Source of the DNA: CAVYPR01 sp963770505
GTDB lineage: Bacteria; Actinomycetota; Acidimicrobiia; Acidimicrobiales; RAAP-2
DNA: 64,000 nt
Direction of reading: 5' to 3'
Assembly (NCBI GenBank): GCA_963770505.1
Contig: CAVYPR010000003.1
Coordinates: forward strand, 248,001-312,000
The notes below the pieces were generated by a model. That model saw only the letters and a program-made list of their open reading frames with translations, ran no database searches and was not told the DNA's origin. A program made the translations under genes and the position numbers. Below are positions 1 to 9,224 of the stretch, one piece after another (position 1 is the stretch's first letter; each line of letters opens with the position of its first letter).

Positions 1-693
<693 letters not shown>

Positions 694-767
694 GGGCAAA
701 AGTCTACCTCTTTGGTCACATTTCGACGACCGGGGTAGGGGAAATTCCCGGGCCCCCAGGCGGCCGA

Positions 768-773
768 TACGCT
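768..773 (+). promoter_or_regulatory. Probable -10 box (TACGCT) for the debranching enzyme gene
   Basis: TACGCT fits the actinobacterial -10 pattern TANNNT and ends 8 nt before the GTG at 782. No Shine-Dalgarno sequence lies between, so the transcript would start at or next to the start codon. This supports 782 as the start, against longer in-frame options that run back over sufC. Inferred from position only. Confidence 0.4.
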
Positions 774-781
774 GCCAGCCG

Positions 782-2962
782 GTGACGAACCCCTGGACCT
801 ACGCCGGGAGGGTGGCCAGCCTGGGCGCCGGAGGGTCGGTGACCCTGGTCGACGAGTCCACCTTCGCCATCAGCGACCAGGCGGGGGACATTGTGCCCGG
901 CGGCGCCCACGGGCTGTTCGTGCGCGACACCAGGGTCCTCTCCCGGCTCGAGCTGCGCATCGACGGGCGCCGGCTCGAGGGGCTGGCCGCGGTCGACCCC
1001 GACCCCTTCTGCGCCACCTTCGTCTCCCGGGGGCACCCCGCGGCCAACCGGTCCGACTCCACCCTGCTGGTGCGCCGGACCCGCTACGTGGGCCAGGGGA
1101 TGCGCGAGGACCTCGAACTGCGCAACTACGGCCCCGAGCCCAGCGTCTGCACGGTCGAGGGGTTCATCGACGCCGACTTCGCCGACCTGTTCGCCGTGAA
1201 GGAGGGCAGGGCCGGGACCGACCCCGACGGGGAGATCACCCGGGTGGTGGAGGACGGCACCCTCACCATCTCCTACCGCCGCGGCTCTACCAGCCGCGGG
1301 GTCCAGCTGCGCTTCTCCTCCCAGGGGGACACGGGCGACGGCGACGGGGCCCGGGTGTCGGGGTTCCGCATCACCGAGGACCACGTGTCGGCCGACGTGG
1401 TGGTGCCGTCGAGGGGCAGCTGGTCGGCGTGCTTGGAGGTCGTGCCCATCATCGAGTCCTCCCGCATCCTCCCCCGCTACCGCTGCGGGGAGCCGGTGGA
1501 GCGGGCCAAGCCCTCCGAACGCCTGGCCGAGTGGCGGCAGCGGGTCCCCCACGTCGAGACCGACCACCGCGGGCTCGCCGACGTGATCACCCGCAGCGCC
1601 GAGGACCTCGGGGCGCTGCGGATCTTCGACCCCGAGTTCCCCGAGCGCATGGTGGTGGCCGCCGGGGCCCCGTGGTTCATGACCGTGTTCGGGCGCGACT
1701 CGCTCCTCACCGCCTGGTCGGCCCTCCTGGTCGACCCCGGCCTGGCCCTCGGGGTGCTGCAGACCCTCGCCCGCTTCCAGGGGGCCGAGATCGACCCCGC
1801 CCACGAGGAGCAGCCCGGGCGCATCCTCCACGAGATGCGCTTCGGCGAGGCGGCCTCGCTGTCGCTCGGCGGGGGGAGCATCTACTACGGCACGGCCGAC
1901 GCCACCCCGCTCTTCGTCATGCTCCTGGGCGAGCTGCGCCGCTGGGGCCTGGCCCCCCAGCTGGTCGACGAGCTGCTGCCCAACGCCGAGCGCGCCCTGG
2001 CGTGGATCGACGAGTTCGGCGACGCCGACGGTGACGGGTACGTCGAGTACAAGCGGGCCACGGACCGGGGACTGGCCAACCAGGGCTGGAAGGACAGCTG
2101 GGACGGGATCCGCTACGCCGACGGCCGGGTGGCCGAGGCCCCCATCGCCCTCTGTGAGGTGCAGGCCTACGTCTACGGCGCCTACCTGGCCCGCGCCCAC
2201 TTCGCCGCCGAGGCCGGCGACGGCCCCACCTACGACCGCTACCGCCGCAAGGCCACCGACTTAAAGGCCGCCTTCAACCGGGACTTCTGGCTGGAGGACC
2301 GGGAGTGGTTCGCCGTCGGGCTCGACGCCGACAAGCGGCCGATCGACTCGCTCACCTCGAACATGGGCCACTGCCTGTGGACGGGGATCGTCGAGGAGGA
2401 GAAGGCCCGGGCGGTCGCCCGCCACCTGGTCGGCCCCGACCTGTTCACCGGCTGGGGGGTCCGCACCCTGGCCAGCTCGATGGGGGGCTACAACCCGGTC
2501 AGCTACCACTGCGGCTCGGTCTGGCCGCACGACACGGCGATCGTCGCCGCCGGCCTGGCCCGCTACGGCTTCGAGGAGGCGGCCCAGCGGCTGGTCATGT
2601 CCCTGATCGACGCCGCCACCGCCCAGGGCGGGCGGCTCCCCGAGCTCTTCAGCGGCCTCGACCGGGCCGACCTGGGGGTGCCGGTGGGCTACCCCACGTC
2701 CTGCTCCCCGCAGGCGTGGTCGGCGGCGTCGCCCCTCCTGTGCCTGCGCACCCTGCTGCGGCTCGACCCCTGGGTCCCCTACGGCAAGACGTGGCTGGCC
2801 CCGATGGTCCCGCCGGAGATCGGCCGGCTGCGCGTGGAAGGGATACCGCTGGCCGGCTCGCGGGTCGACGTCGAGGTGGTCGACGGCTCGGTCAGCGTGG
2901 AGGGGATGCCCGACGGCATCCAGCTGGTCGACAAGCCCCGGCACCCGCTGACGGCGGTGTAA
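782..2962 (+). CDS. Amylo-alpha-1,6-glucosidase (glycogen debranching enzyme family)
   Basis: About 726 residues. The N-terminal region (residues about 20-220, beta-rich, with the run GDIVPGGAHGLFVRDTR) matches the bacterial debranching N-terminal domain. The rest is an (alpha/alpha)6 glucosidase-like domain with GAPWFMTVFGRDSLLTA, NQGWKDSWDG and GSVWPHDTAIVA, motifs typical of the amylo-alpha-1,6-glucosidase/MGH1-like family. It would hydrolyse alpha-1,6 branch points of glycogen or related glucans in the cytoplasm. The reading frame is open further upstream, but that stretch overlaps sufC. GTG 782 follows a -10-like box and opens the conserved part. A second GTG at 812 is possible. Stands alone; the next gene starts 88 bp later. 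Confidence 0.87.
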   Translation: MTNPWTYAGRVASLGAGGSVTLVDESTFAISDQAGDIVPGGAHGLFVRDTRVLSRLELRIDGRRLEGLAAVDPDPFCATFVSRGHPAANRSDSTLLVRRTRYVGQGMREDLELRNYGPEPSVCTVEGFIDADFADLFAVKEGRAGTDPDGEITRVVEDGTLTISYRRGSTSRGVQLRFSSQGDTGDGDGARVSGFRITEDHVSADVVVPSRGSWSACLEVVPIIESSRILPRYRCGEPVERAKPSERLAEWRQRVPHVETDHRGLADVITRSAEDLGALRIFDPEFPERMVVAAGAPWFMTVFGRDSLLTAWSALLVDPGLALGVLQTLARFQGAEIDPAHEEQPGRILHEMRFGEAASLSLGGGSIYYGTADATPLFVMLLGELRRWGLAPQLVDELLPNAERALAWIDEFGDADGDGYVEYKRATDRGLANQGWKDSWDGIRYADGRVAEAPIALCEVQAYVYGAYLARAHFAAEAGDGPTYDRYRRKATDLKAAFNRDFWLEDREWFAVGLDADKRPIDSLTSNMGHCLWTGIVEEEKARAVARHLVGPDLFTGWGVRTLASSMGGYNPVSYHCGSVWPHDTAIVAAGLARYGFEEAAQRLVMSLIDAATAQGGRLPELFSGLDRADLGVPVGYPTSCSPQAWSAASPLLCLRTLLRLDPWVPYGKTWLAPMVPPEIGRLRVEGIPLAGSRVDVEVVDGSVSVEGMPDGIQLVDKPRHPLTAV

Positions 2963-3050
2963 CGCGACGTGCCGAGCGGCCCGGCGCGTGGCGCCGGGTT
3001 TCCCGGCGCAGGCGTGCCGGGCGATGTAGCCTCCCTGCGAACAACAGGGG

Positions 3051-4118
3051 GTGGGCATGTTCAGGATCACCTGGCAGGACCTGAGGTTCCGGGCGAGGCA
3101 GTTCTCCATCGCCGTGATCGGGGCGGGCCTCCTGTTCGCCATGTCGCTCCTCCTGGCCGGCATGGCCGCCGGCTTCAGCGTGGAGATCACAAAGACGGTC
3201 GACGGCATGGGCGCCGACTACTGGGTGCTGGGCCAGGGCGCCGCCGGGCGCATCGGCAGCCTCCCGGCCATTCCGGCCTCGACGGTCGGGGTGGTGGCCC
3301 ACGAGCCCGGGGTGCGGCAGGCAGCGCCGATGCTGGCCGTCACCCAGCCGGTCCTCTTCGACGGCAAGACGACAAAGACCACCAACCTCATCGGCTACCA
3401 AGCCGGATCGGCGCTCGGGGGCCCGGGGTCGATCACATCGGGCCACGAGATCACCGGGTCCGGACAGGCCGTGGTCGACAGCGGGCTGGGCATCGGCCTC
3501 GGCCAGACCTTCATCGTGGCCGACCAGTCCTTCCACGTGGTGGGGATCACGTCGGAGCGGTCGCTGTTCGGCGGGGTGGCCAACGCCTACGTCACACTCC
3601 ACGACGTCCAGCGGGCCGTCTACGGGGGCCACCCGGTCATCGGCGCGGTCCTGGTCACCGGGGACCCGACCAGGGTGCCGGGGGGGTACGTCCTCAAGAC
3701 GAACCAAGAGATCTCCTCGGCCACCCTCGCCCAGATGAAGGCCGGCGTGGCCTCCATCAACAGCACCCGCTACTTCATGTGGATCATCGCCGCCATCATC
3801 GTGGCCGCCCTCGTCTACGTGACGGCCCTCGAGCGCACCCGCGACTTCGCCGTCCTGAAGGCGGTGGGCGCGACCACGGGCGTGCTCTTCGCCGGGCTGG
3901 CCGGCCAGGCCGTTTTGGTCTCGCTGATGGCGGCGGTAATCGGCGGCGTGCTGTCCACGTTCATGACCGGTGTCTTCCCCCAGCCCGTGTACGTCCCCAG
4001 CAGCGCCTACGTGGTCCTGCCGCTGTCGGCCCTGCTCGTCGGGCTGCTGGCCAGCCTGGCCGCCCTCCGGCGCGCCGCCTCGGTCGATCCGTCGGCGGCC
4101 TTCGCGGGGGCGTCGTGA
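3051..4118 (+). CDS. ABC transporter permease, FtsX/DevC-like
   Basis: 355 residues. One N-terminal membrane segment (about 15-40), a long extracytoplasmic domain (about 45-240) and three C-terminal membrane segments of the FtsX type, including the TALERTRDFAVLKAVGAT run typical of MacB/FtsX/DevC permeases. GTG at 3051 follows CAGGGG; an ATG at 3057 is an alternative. The stop overlaps the start of the ATPase gene (GTGA), so the two are translationally coupled and form a two-gene exporter. These permeases usually move lipids, peptides or drugs, or act as mechanotransmitters rather than channels. The substrate cannot be read from sequence. Confidence 0.85.
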   Translation: MGMFRITWQDLRFRARQFSIAVIGAGLLFAMSLLLAGMAAGFSVEITKTVDGMGADYWVLGQGAAGRIGSLPAIPASTVGVVAHEPGVRQAAPMLAVTQPVLFDGKTTKTTNLIGYQAGSALGGPGSITSGHEITGSGQAVVDSGLGIGLGQTFIVADQSFHVVGITSERSLFGGVANAYVTLHDVQRAVYGGHPVIGAVLVTGDPTRVPGGYVLKTNQEISSATLAQMKAGVASINSTRYFMWIIAAIIVAALVYVTALERTRDFAVLKAVGATTGVLFAGLAGQAVLVSLMAAVIGGVLSTFMTGVFPQPVYVPSSAYVVLPLSALLVGLLASLAALRRAASVDPSAAFAGAS

Positions 4119-5107
4119 GCGAGCTCGAGGTCCGCGACCTCACGGTCGAGTTCGACTCCGGCGGCTACAAGGTGCGCCCGCTGGACGGCCTCTCCTTCGA
4201 CGCCGACGACGGGGAGCTGGTGGTCTTCCTCGGCCCGAGCGGGTGCGGCAAGACGACGCTCCTGTCGTGCCTGGCGGGGTTGCTCACGGCGACGTCGGGG
4301 TCGATCCGCTTCCGGGACACCGAGGTGACCACGCTCAGCGGCCCCGAGCTGGGCGCCTACCGGCGCTCGACGGTCGGGGTGGTGTTCCAGGCGTTCAACC
4401 TCATCGCCTCCCTCACCGCCCGGGACAACGTGATGGCGCCCCTGCGCCTGGCCAAGGTCTCACGCCAGCGGGCGGGCGCCCGCGCCGACGAGCTGTTGGC
4501 CGAGGTGGGGCTGACCGAGCGGGCCGGCCACCGGCCCGGGAAGATGTCGGGTGGCCAGCAGCAGCGGGTGGCCATCGCCCGGGCGCTGGTCCACGACCCT
4601 CCGCTGGTGGTGGCCGACGAGCCGACCGCCCACCTCGACCACCTCCAGGTGGAGGGGGTGCTGGTGCTGATCCGCAAGCTCGCCACCGCCGGGAGGCTCG
4701 TCCTGGTCTCCACCCACGACGACCGCATCACCCAGATCGCCGATCGCGTCATCGAGCTCGTTCCCCACTTCAGCGGGGCCGACCGCGATCCCGAGGAGGT
4801 GAAGCTCGACGCCGGCCAGGTCCTCTTCGAGATGGGCGACCGCGGCGAGCTGGTCTACGTCGTCGAGGGGGGCGAGATCGAGATCTACCGCACACGGGCC
4901 GACGGCACCGAGGAGTTCGTGGCCACCATCGGCCCGGGCAACTACTTCGGGGAGCTCGGTCCCATGTTCAACCTCCCCCGCAGCGCCTCGGCCCGGGCCC
5001 GCACCGCCTGCCGGCTCACCGCCTACCCGCTGCGGGCCTTCCGCCGGGCCTTCCCGGCCATGGCCACCGCCACGGCGGCGGCCGAGGTGCCCGACGCCCC
5101 ACGGTGA
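4115..5107 (+). CDS. ABC transporter ATPase fused to a C-terminal cyclic-nucleotide-binding domain
   Basis: 330 residues from a GTG that overlaps the permease stop. Residues about 1-225 are a MacB/LolD-type ATPase: Walker A GPSGCGKTT near 40, Q-loop FQAFNLI, signature MSGGQQQRV near 143, Walker B with VVADEPTAHLD near 167, and H-loop STHDD. Residues about 227-320 form a cNMP-binding (Crp-type) beta-barrel: EMGDRGELVYVVEGGEIEIY, then GNYFGELGPMFNLPRSASARA, which carries the phosphate-binding-cassette glutamate and arginine. The pair suggests an exporter gated by cAMP or a related ligand. That link is inference; ligand binding is not proven by sequence. Confidence 0.9.
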   Translation: MSELEVRDLTVEFDSGGYKVRPLDGLSFDADDGELVVFLGPSGCGKTTLLSCLAGLLTATSGSIRFRDTEVTTLSGPELGAYRRSTVGVVFQAFNLIASLTARDNVMAPLRLAKVSRQRAGARADELLAEVGLTERAGHRPGKMSGGQQQRVAIARALVHDPPLVVADEPTAHLDHLQVEGVLVLIRKLATAGRLVLVSTHDDRITQIADRVIELVPHFSGADRDPEEVKLDAGQVLFEMGDRGELVYVVEGGEIEIYRTRADGTEEFVATIGPGNYFGELGPMFNLPRSASARARTACRLTAYPLRAFRRAFPAMATATAAAEVPDAPR

Positions 5108-5135
5108 CGGTCCGGGGGGGGCTGACCCCGCCGGC

Positions 5136-5753
5136 TCACCAACCCCGGTCGATCCACTCCTGGAGGTGGGGGGACTCGGTGCCGATCGTGGTGGTGGCCC
5201 CGTGGCCCGGCAGCACCAGGGTGTCGGCTCCGAAGCGGGAGAAGAGCCGGTGCTCGACCGACCGGATGATGGTGGGGAAGTCCCCGCCCTCGAAGGAGGT
5301 GTTGCCCGGGCCGCCGGGGAAGAGGGTGTCGCCCGAGAGGAGCAGGGGGGTGCCCTCCACGAAGAAGCACATGGACCCCGGGGTGTGGCCCGGGGTGGCG
5401 ATGGTGCGGATCCGGAGCCGGCCCACCTCGAGCACCGCGTCGTCCTCCAGGAGGAGGTCGTAGGAGGGGAGCATCCCGGCGTCCTGCGCCGTCACCGCCA
5501 CGGCGATGCCCGCCTCGCGCACGGCCGGGACGGCCTGGATGTGGTCCCAGTGGCCGTGGGTCTCGACCACGCTGCGCACCGACAGCCGGCGGCAGACCTC
5601 GAGCAGCGACTCGTGCTCGTTGGCCGCGTCCACCAGCACGGCGTCCCCGGTGCGCCGGCAGCGGACGATGTAGACGTTGTTGTCCATCGGCCCCACCACC
5701 ATGCGGTGGACCTCGCAGGTGGCGTCCTCCCAGATCCTCGACGACTCGGCCAT
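5136..5753 (-). CDS. MBL-fold metallohydrolase (glyoxalase II-like)
   Basis: 205 residues from ATG at 5753. Metal-binding signature ETHGHWDH, then further ligands in TPGHTPGSMCFF, LLSGDTLFP and LVLPGHGATTT, as in the glyoxalase II-like branch of the metallo-beta-lactamase fold. Likely a zinc- or iron-dependent thioester or ester hydrolase in the cytoplasm. Longer in-frame extension upstream is arginine/proline-rich and does not look like protein. Converges on the ABC ATPase gene (28 bp gap) and is divergent from the acyl-CoA dehydrogenase gene. Exact substrate unknown. Confidence 0.88.
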   Translation of the reverse strand: MAESSRIWEDATCEVHRMVVGPMDNNVYIVRCRRTGDAVLVDAANEHESLLEVCRRLSVRSVVETHGHWDHIQAVPAVREAGIAVAVTAQDAGMLPSYDLLLEDDAVLEVGRLRIRTIATPGHTPGSMCFFVEGTPLLLSGDTLFPGGPGNTSFEGGDFPTIIRSVEHRLFSRFGADTLVLPGHGATTTIGTESPHLQEWIDRGW

Positions 5754-5905
5754 GGCACCAGGATCGCACACGCAGGCGGGGGCCCGTCCCGCGCTGGTCG
5801 GGCCCCGGGCCGGTCTGGTAGACACCCGGGGAGGAGCGCCGCCGACGGGCCGGCGGCGAGGCCGCCGGCGCCCACTGGCCGGCACCGACCGAGAAGGGCA
5901 CCCCC

Positions 5906-7021
5906 ATGAACTTCGCCTTCAGCGAGGAGCAGGACGAACTGCGCCGGGCCGTCCGCCGCTTCCTGGCCGAGAAGTCCCCCGAGGCCGAGGTCCGGCGGCT
6001 GATGGAGACCACCGAGGGGTACGACCCGGCCGTCTGGCAGCAGATGGCCGAGCAGCTCGGGCTCATGTCGCTCACCATCCCCGAGGAGTTCGGGGGCGCG
6101 GGCTTCTCCTACGTCGAGCTGATCGTGGTGCTCGAGGAGATGGGGTCGGTGCTGCTGTGCGCCCCGTACTTCTCCACCGTGGCCCTGGCCGCCAACGCCC
6201 TGCTCACCTCGGGCGACGACGGGGCGAAGAAGTACCTCCTCCCCAACATCGCCTCGGGCGAGACCATCGGCACCCTGGCCATCACCGAGGACAACGGACG
6301 CTGGGACTTCGGGGGGGTCGAGCTGGCGGCGACCCGGTCGGGCGAGGGCTGGGCCCTCAACGGCCACAAGAGCTTCGTCATCGACGGCCACACCGCCGAC
6401 CTGGTGCTGGCCGTGGGCCGCACCGAGAAGGGGATCAGCCTCTTCGGCGTCAAGGGCGACGCCGACGGCCTGACCCGCACGCCGCTGCCCACCATGGACC
6501 AGACCCGCAAGCAGGCCCGGCTCGAGTTCTCCGACACCCCGGCCTGGCTCATCGGGACCGAGGGCGGGGCCGAGGAGGGGCTGTCCAAGACCCTGGACCT
6601 GGCCGCGGTGGCCCTGGCCGCCGAGCAGGTGGGCGGCGCCCAGCACTGCCTGGACAGCTCGGTCGAGTACGCCAAGACCCGCATCCAGTTCGGCCGGCCC
6701 ATCGGGAGCTTCCAGGCCATCAAGCACAAGTGCGCCGACATGCTGCTCGAGGTCGAGTCGGCCAAGTCGGCCGCCTACTACGCCGGGTGGGCGGCGGCCG
6801 AGGACTCCGACGAGCTCCCGGTGGTGGCCAGCCTGGCCAAGTCCTACTGCTCGGAGGCGTACTTCCATGCCGCGGCCGAGAACATCCAGATCCACGGGGG
6901 GATCGGCTTCACCTGGGAGCACGACGCCCACCTGTACTTCAAGCGGGCCAAGTCCTCCGAGCTGCTCTTCGGCGACCCCGCCTACCACCGCGAGCTGCTG
7001 GCCCAGCGCATCGGCATCTGA
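5906..7021 (+). CDS. Acyl-CoA dehydrogenase
   Basis: 371 residues, a normal length for the family. Starts with the typical FAFSEEQDELRRAVRRFL helix, has the middle beta-domain with TLAITEDNGRW, and the C-terminal helical domain with IQFGRPIGSFQAIKHKCADM and QIHGGIGFTWEHDAHLYFKR. FAD-dependent alpha,beta-dehydrogenation of an acyl-CoA with electron transfer to ETF. The C-terminal pattern (RAKSSELLFGD) is common in actinobacterial FadE paralogues acting on branched, steroid-derived or aromatic acyl chains, so the substrate is open. ATG at 5906 follows GAGAAGGG. Followed by the alpha/beta hydrolase gene 30 bp later, probably the same transcript. Confidence 0.92.
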   Translation: MNFAFSEEQDELRRAVRRFLAEKSPEAEVRRLMETTEGYDPAVWQQMAEQLGLMSLTIPEEFGGAGFSYVELIVVLEEMGSVLLCAPYFSTVALAANALLTSGDDGAKKYLLPNIASGETIGTLAITEDNGRWDFGGVELAATRSGEGWALNGHKSFVIDGHTADLVLAVGRTEKGISLFGVKGDADGLTRTPLPTMDQTRKQARLEFSDTPAWLIGTEGGAEEGLSKTLDLAAVALAAEQVGGAQHCLDSSVEYAKTRIQFGRPIGSFQAIKHKCADMLLEVESAKSAAYYAGWAAAEDSDELPVVASLAKSYCSEAYFHAAAENIQIHGGIGFTWEHDAHLYFKRAKSSELLFGDPAYHRELLAQRIGI

Positions 7022-7051
7022 CCGGCGACGGTCGGTCGGGTCGGGACCTCG

Positions 7052-7804
7052 GTGACCGGGCCCTGGCAGCTGGTCGACGGCCCGGCGGGGGTGCTGCGCA
7101 CCTACGCCACCGCGGCGCCGCCGGGCTCGGCCACCGGGCCGCTGCTGGTGCTCTGCCACGAGTTGCCCCGCGGACGCGGCACCGCCGCCGACACCGGCCG
7201 GACCCTGCCGTCGCTGGCCGACCGCCTGGCCCACGACACCGGTTTCTCGGTGGTGGTCGGCATGCTGCGGGGTGCCGGCGGCTCGGAGGGGGACTTCTCC
7301 GCCGGCGGCTGGCTGGCCGACCTCGCCTTCCTGGTCGACCAGCAGGTCGGCGGGTCCGGGCGGGTGTGGCTGGCCGGGTTCGATCTCGGCGGGGCGCTGG
7401 CCCTGCGGCTGGCCGCGGCGGACGGCCGGGTGGCCGGGGTGGCGTCGCTGGGCGCGCCGGCCGACCTGGCCTCGTGGGTCGCCGAGCCGGCGGCGGCGGT
7501 GGAGCGGTGCCGCCGCAGCGGGGCCATCGCCACCGAGGGCTTCCCTGCCGACGTGGCCGGGTGGGCGGCCGAGCTGGTGTCGCTCCGGCCCCTCGAGGCG
7601 GTGGCCTCCCTGGCCGGGCGGCCCCTCCTGGTGATGCACGGGACCGGGGACGACGAGGTGCCGGCGGCGGCGGCCCGGGCCCTGGCCGACGCGGCCACCG
7701 AAGGCCCGGCGGAGCTGCAGATCGTCCCCGGCGCCGGCCACTGGCTGCGGGCCGACCCCCGGGTGGTGGCGACCCTGGCCGGGTGGATGGAACGGCAGCG
7801 CTGA
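7052..7804 (+). CDS. Alpha/beta-fold hydrolase with Asp at the nucleophile position
   Basis: 250 residues from GTG at 7052. The fold is recognisable: oxyanion strand LLVLCHELPRGRG, nucleophile elbow WLAGFDLGGALALR, acid loop VMHGTGDDEVP and histidine loop GAGHWLR near the end. The elbow has Asp (residue 111) where esterases and lipases have Ser. Asp nucleophiles are established in haloalkane dehalogenases and epoxide hydrolases, but the rest of the protein does not clearly match those, so catalysis could also be lost. Follows the acyl-CoA dehydrogenase gene by 30 bp and may act on the same acyl compound. Confidence 0.75.
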   Translation: MTGPWQLVDGPAGVLRTYATAAPPGSATGPLLVLCHELPRGRGTAADTGRTLPSLADRLAHDTGFSVVVGMLRGAGGSEGDFSAGGWLADLAFLVDQQVGGSGRVWLAGFDLGGALALRLAAADGRVAGVASLGAPADLASWVAEPAAAVERCRRSGAIATEGFPADVAGWAAELVSLRPLEAVASLAGRPLLVMHGTGDDEVPAAAARALADAATEGPAELQIVPGAGHWLRADPRVVATLAGWMERQR

Positions 7805-7814
7805 GGGCCGCCGC

Positions 7815-8459
7815 CTAGCGGTCCGGGCCGGACGCGGCCAGGGCGGCGTCGATGGCGCGCCGCAGGGCCCTCGCCGCCGACTCGGGGTCGGCGGCCCCGG
7901 TGAGCCAGCGGACCACCACGAAGTGGCGGAGGCCGGCCGCGGCCAGCGGCCCCACCGAGTCGGGCGTGACCCCCCCGGTGACGAAGACCGGCACGGTCGA
8001 GCGCGCCGCGGCCAGGGCCGCGTAGGCCTCGCCGGTGGGCTCGCGCCCGGGCTTGGTCGGCGTGGCCACCACGGGTCCGGCCGACACGTAGTCCACCGGC
8101 TCGGACCCGGCCCGCTCGAGGTCGTCGACCGAGTGGGTGGAGAGCCCGACGATGGCCCCGGGGCCCAGGATGCGCCGGGCCAGCGCCGGCGGGGCGTCGT
8201 CCTGGCCGACGTGCACGCCGTCGGCCCCCGCCTCGAGGGCGAGGTCGGGCCGGTCGTTCACGATGAACGGGACGCCGAGGTCAGCGCAGACCGACCCCAG
8301 GGCGCGGGCGCGGGCGAGGAGGGGCCGGGCCTCGAGGCCCTTCTCCCGCAGCTGCACCACGTCCACCCCGCCTCGCACGCAGGCCGCCACGAACCGCTCG
8401 AGGTCGGGCCGGTCGGGCGTGCAGAGGTAGAGGCGCCGGCCGTCCAGCGACCGGCTCAA
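7815..8459 (-). CDS. thiE: Thiamine-phosphate synthase ThiE
   Basis: 214 residues. TIM-barrel enzyme that joins hydroxymethylpyrimidine diphosphate and thiazole phosphate to give thiamine phosphate. Motifs in order: YLCTPDRPD, VVQLREKG (diphosphate binding), FIVNDRPDLAL, GADGVHVGQDD, GLSTHS, DYVSAGPVVATPTKPG and VFVTGGVTPDS. The start is a TTG at 8459 whose last bases overlap the TGA of the preceding gene (TTGA); this coupling and the correct family length support the rare start codon. Second gene of a two-gene unit with the HhH-GPD protein. No TPP riboswitch was seen upstream. Confidence 0.92.
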   Translation of the reverse strand: MSRSLDGRRLYLCTPDRPDLERFVAACVRGGVDVVQLREKGLEARPLLARARALGSVCADLGVPFIVNDRPDLALEAGADGVHVGQDDAPPALARRILGPGAIVGLSTHSVDDLERAGSEPVDYVSAGPVVATPTKPGREPTGEAYAALAAARSTVPVFVTGGVTPDSVGPLAAAGLRHFVVVRWLTGAADPESAARALRRAIDAALAASGPDR

Positions 8460-9115
8460 CGGCGGGCGGCGGGCGGTCGGGCGGCCACCTTCTTGGCGGG
8501 GCCGCCCGCGGCCTTGGCGCCCCCGGCCTTCTTCGCACCCGACGCCTTGGCCGCGGCCTTCACCTGCTGCTTGTGGGCGCGGACCCGCTCCAGGCTGGCG
8601 GCGTCGACGATGTCGGCCACCGAGAAGCAGCTGCCCGGCTCGCCGTAGGGGGCGGAGGCCTCCCGCCACCCGGGGGGGTCGACGCCGAGCTGCTTGCCCA
8701 GGAGGGCGACGAAGATGCGGGCCTTCTGGGGGCCGAAGCCGGGGAGGGCCTCCAGGCGGCGCCGCAGCTCGGTGCCGTCGGACGCGCCCTTCCACAGCGC
8801 GGCGGCGTCGCCCCGGTACTCCTCGGCCAGCGTCCGGCACATGGCCTGGACCCGGGTGGCCATCGACCCGGGGTAGCGGTGGAGGGCCGGCTTGGCGGAG
8901 AAGGCCTCCGACAGCTCGCCGGGGTCCATGGCGGCGATCGACGAGGCGTCCAGGCGGCCGCCGAGCCGCCGGGCCAGCTCGGCCGGGCTGCGGAAGGCCC
9001 ACTCCAGGGGGACCTGCTGGTCCAGGACCATCCCGATCACGAGGGCCAACGGGTCGCGGGAGAGCAGGGCGTCGGCCTCGGGGTCGCCCGTGAGGTGCAG
9101 CGCGGGGCGAGCCAT
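8456..9115 (-). CDS. HhH-GPD family DNA repair protein with Lys/Ala-rich tail
   Basis: 219 residues from ATG at 9115. Begins HLTGDPEADALLSRDPLALVIGMVLDQ-style, as in the actinobacterial HhH-GPD family protein (TIGR03252 type), with VLDQQVPLEWAF and the helix-hairpin-helix LEALPGFGPQKARIFVALL. Expected role: base-excision-type DNA repair or DNA binding. The last about 40 residues are a basic Lys/Ala-rich tail (KAAAKASGAKKAGGAK), probably a DNA-binding extension. A TACACT box on the reverse strand lies 6 nt before the ATG with no ribosome site, so the message is probably leaderless. Overlaps thiE by 4 bp. Confidence 0.85.
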   Translation of the reverse strand: MARPALHLTGDPEADALLSRDPLALVIGMVLDQQVPLEWAFRSPAELARRLGGRLDASSIAAMDPGELSEAFSAKPALHRYPGSMATRVQAMCRTLAEEYRGDAAALWKGASDGTELRRRLEALPGFGPQKARIFVALLGKQLGVDPPGWREASAPYGEPGSCFSVADIVDAASLERVRAHKQQVKAAAKASGAKKAGGAKAAGGPAKKVAARPPAARR

Positions 9116-9121
9116 GGCCAG

Positions 9122-9127
9122 AGTGTA
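9122..9127 (-). promoter_or_regulatory. Probable -10 box (TACACT) for the HhH-GPD/thiE unit
   Basis: On the reverse strand TACACT is followed by 6 nt and then the ATG at 9115. It fits TANNNT and the spacing expected for a leaderless transcript. Confidence 0.4.
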
Positions 9128-9224
9128 CGGCTCCGCACGCTGCGCCACGGCGGTGCGACGGTCCCGCCACGGACAAGATGTCAGCGACGCCGGTCGCACC
9201 GGCCACGACCACGGGAGCCCCTCG

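Noticed and set aside
716..2200. Long reverse-strand reading frame (494 codons) opposite the debranching enzyme gene
   Set aside because: Composition is Gly/Val/Asp/His-rich shadow of a GC-rich gene, with no family motif. The forward frame has clear glucosidase motifs.
7052..7804. Calling the hydrolase a haloalkane dehalogenase or epoxide hydrolase
   Set aside because: Only the Asp at the elbow agrees; halide-binding Trp or epoxide Tyr residues could not be placed with confidence.
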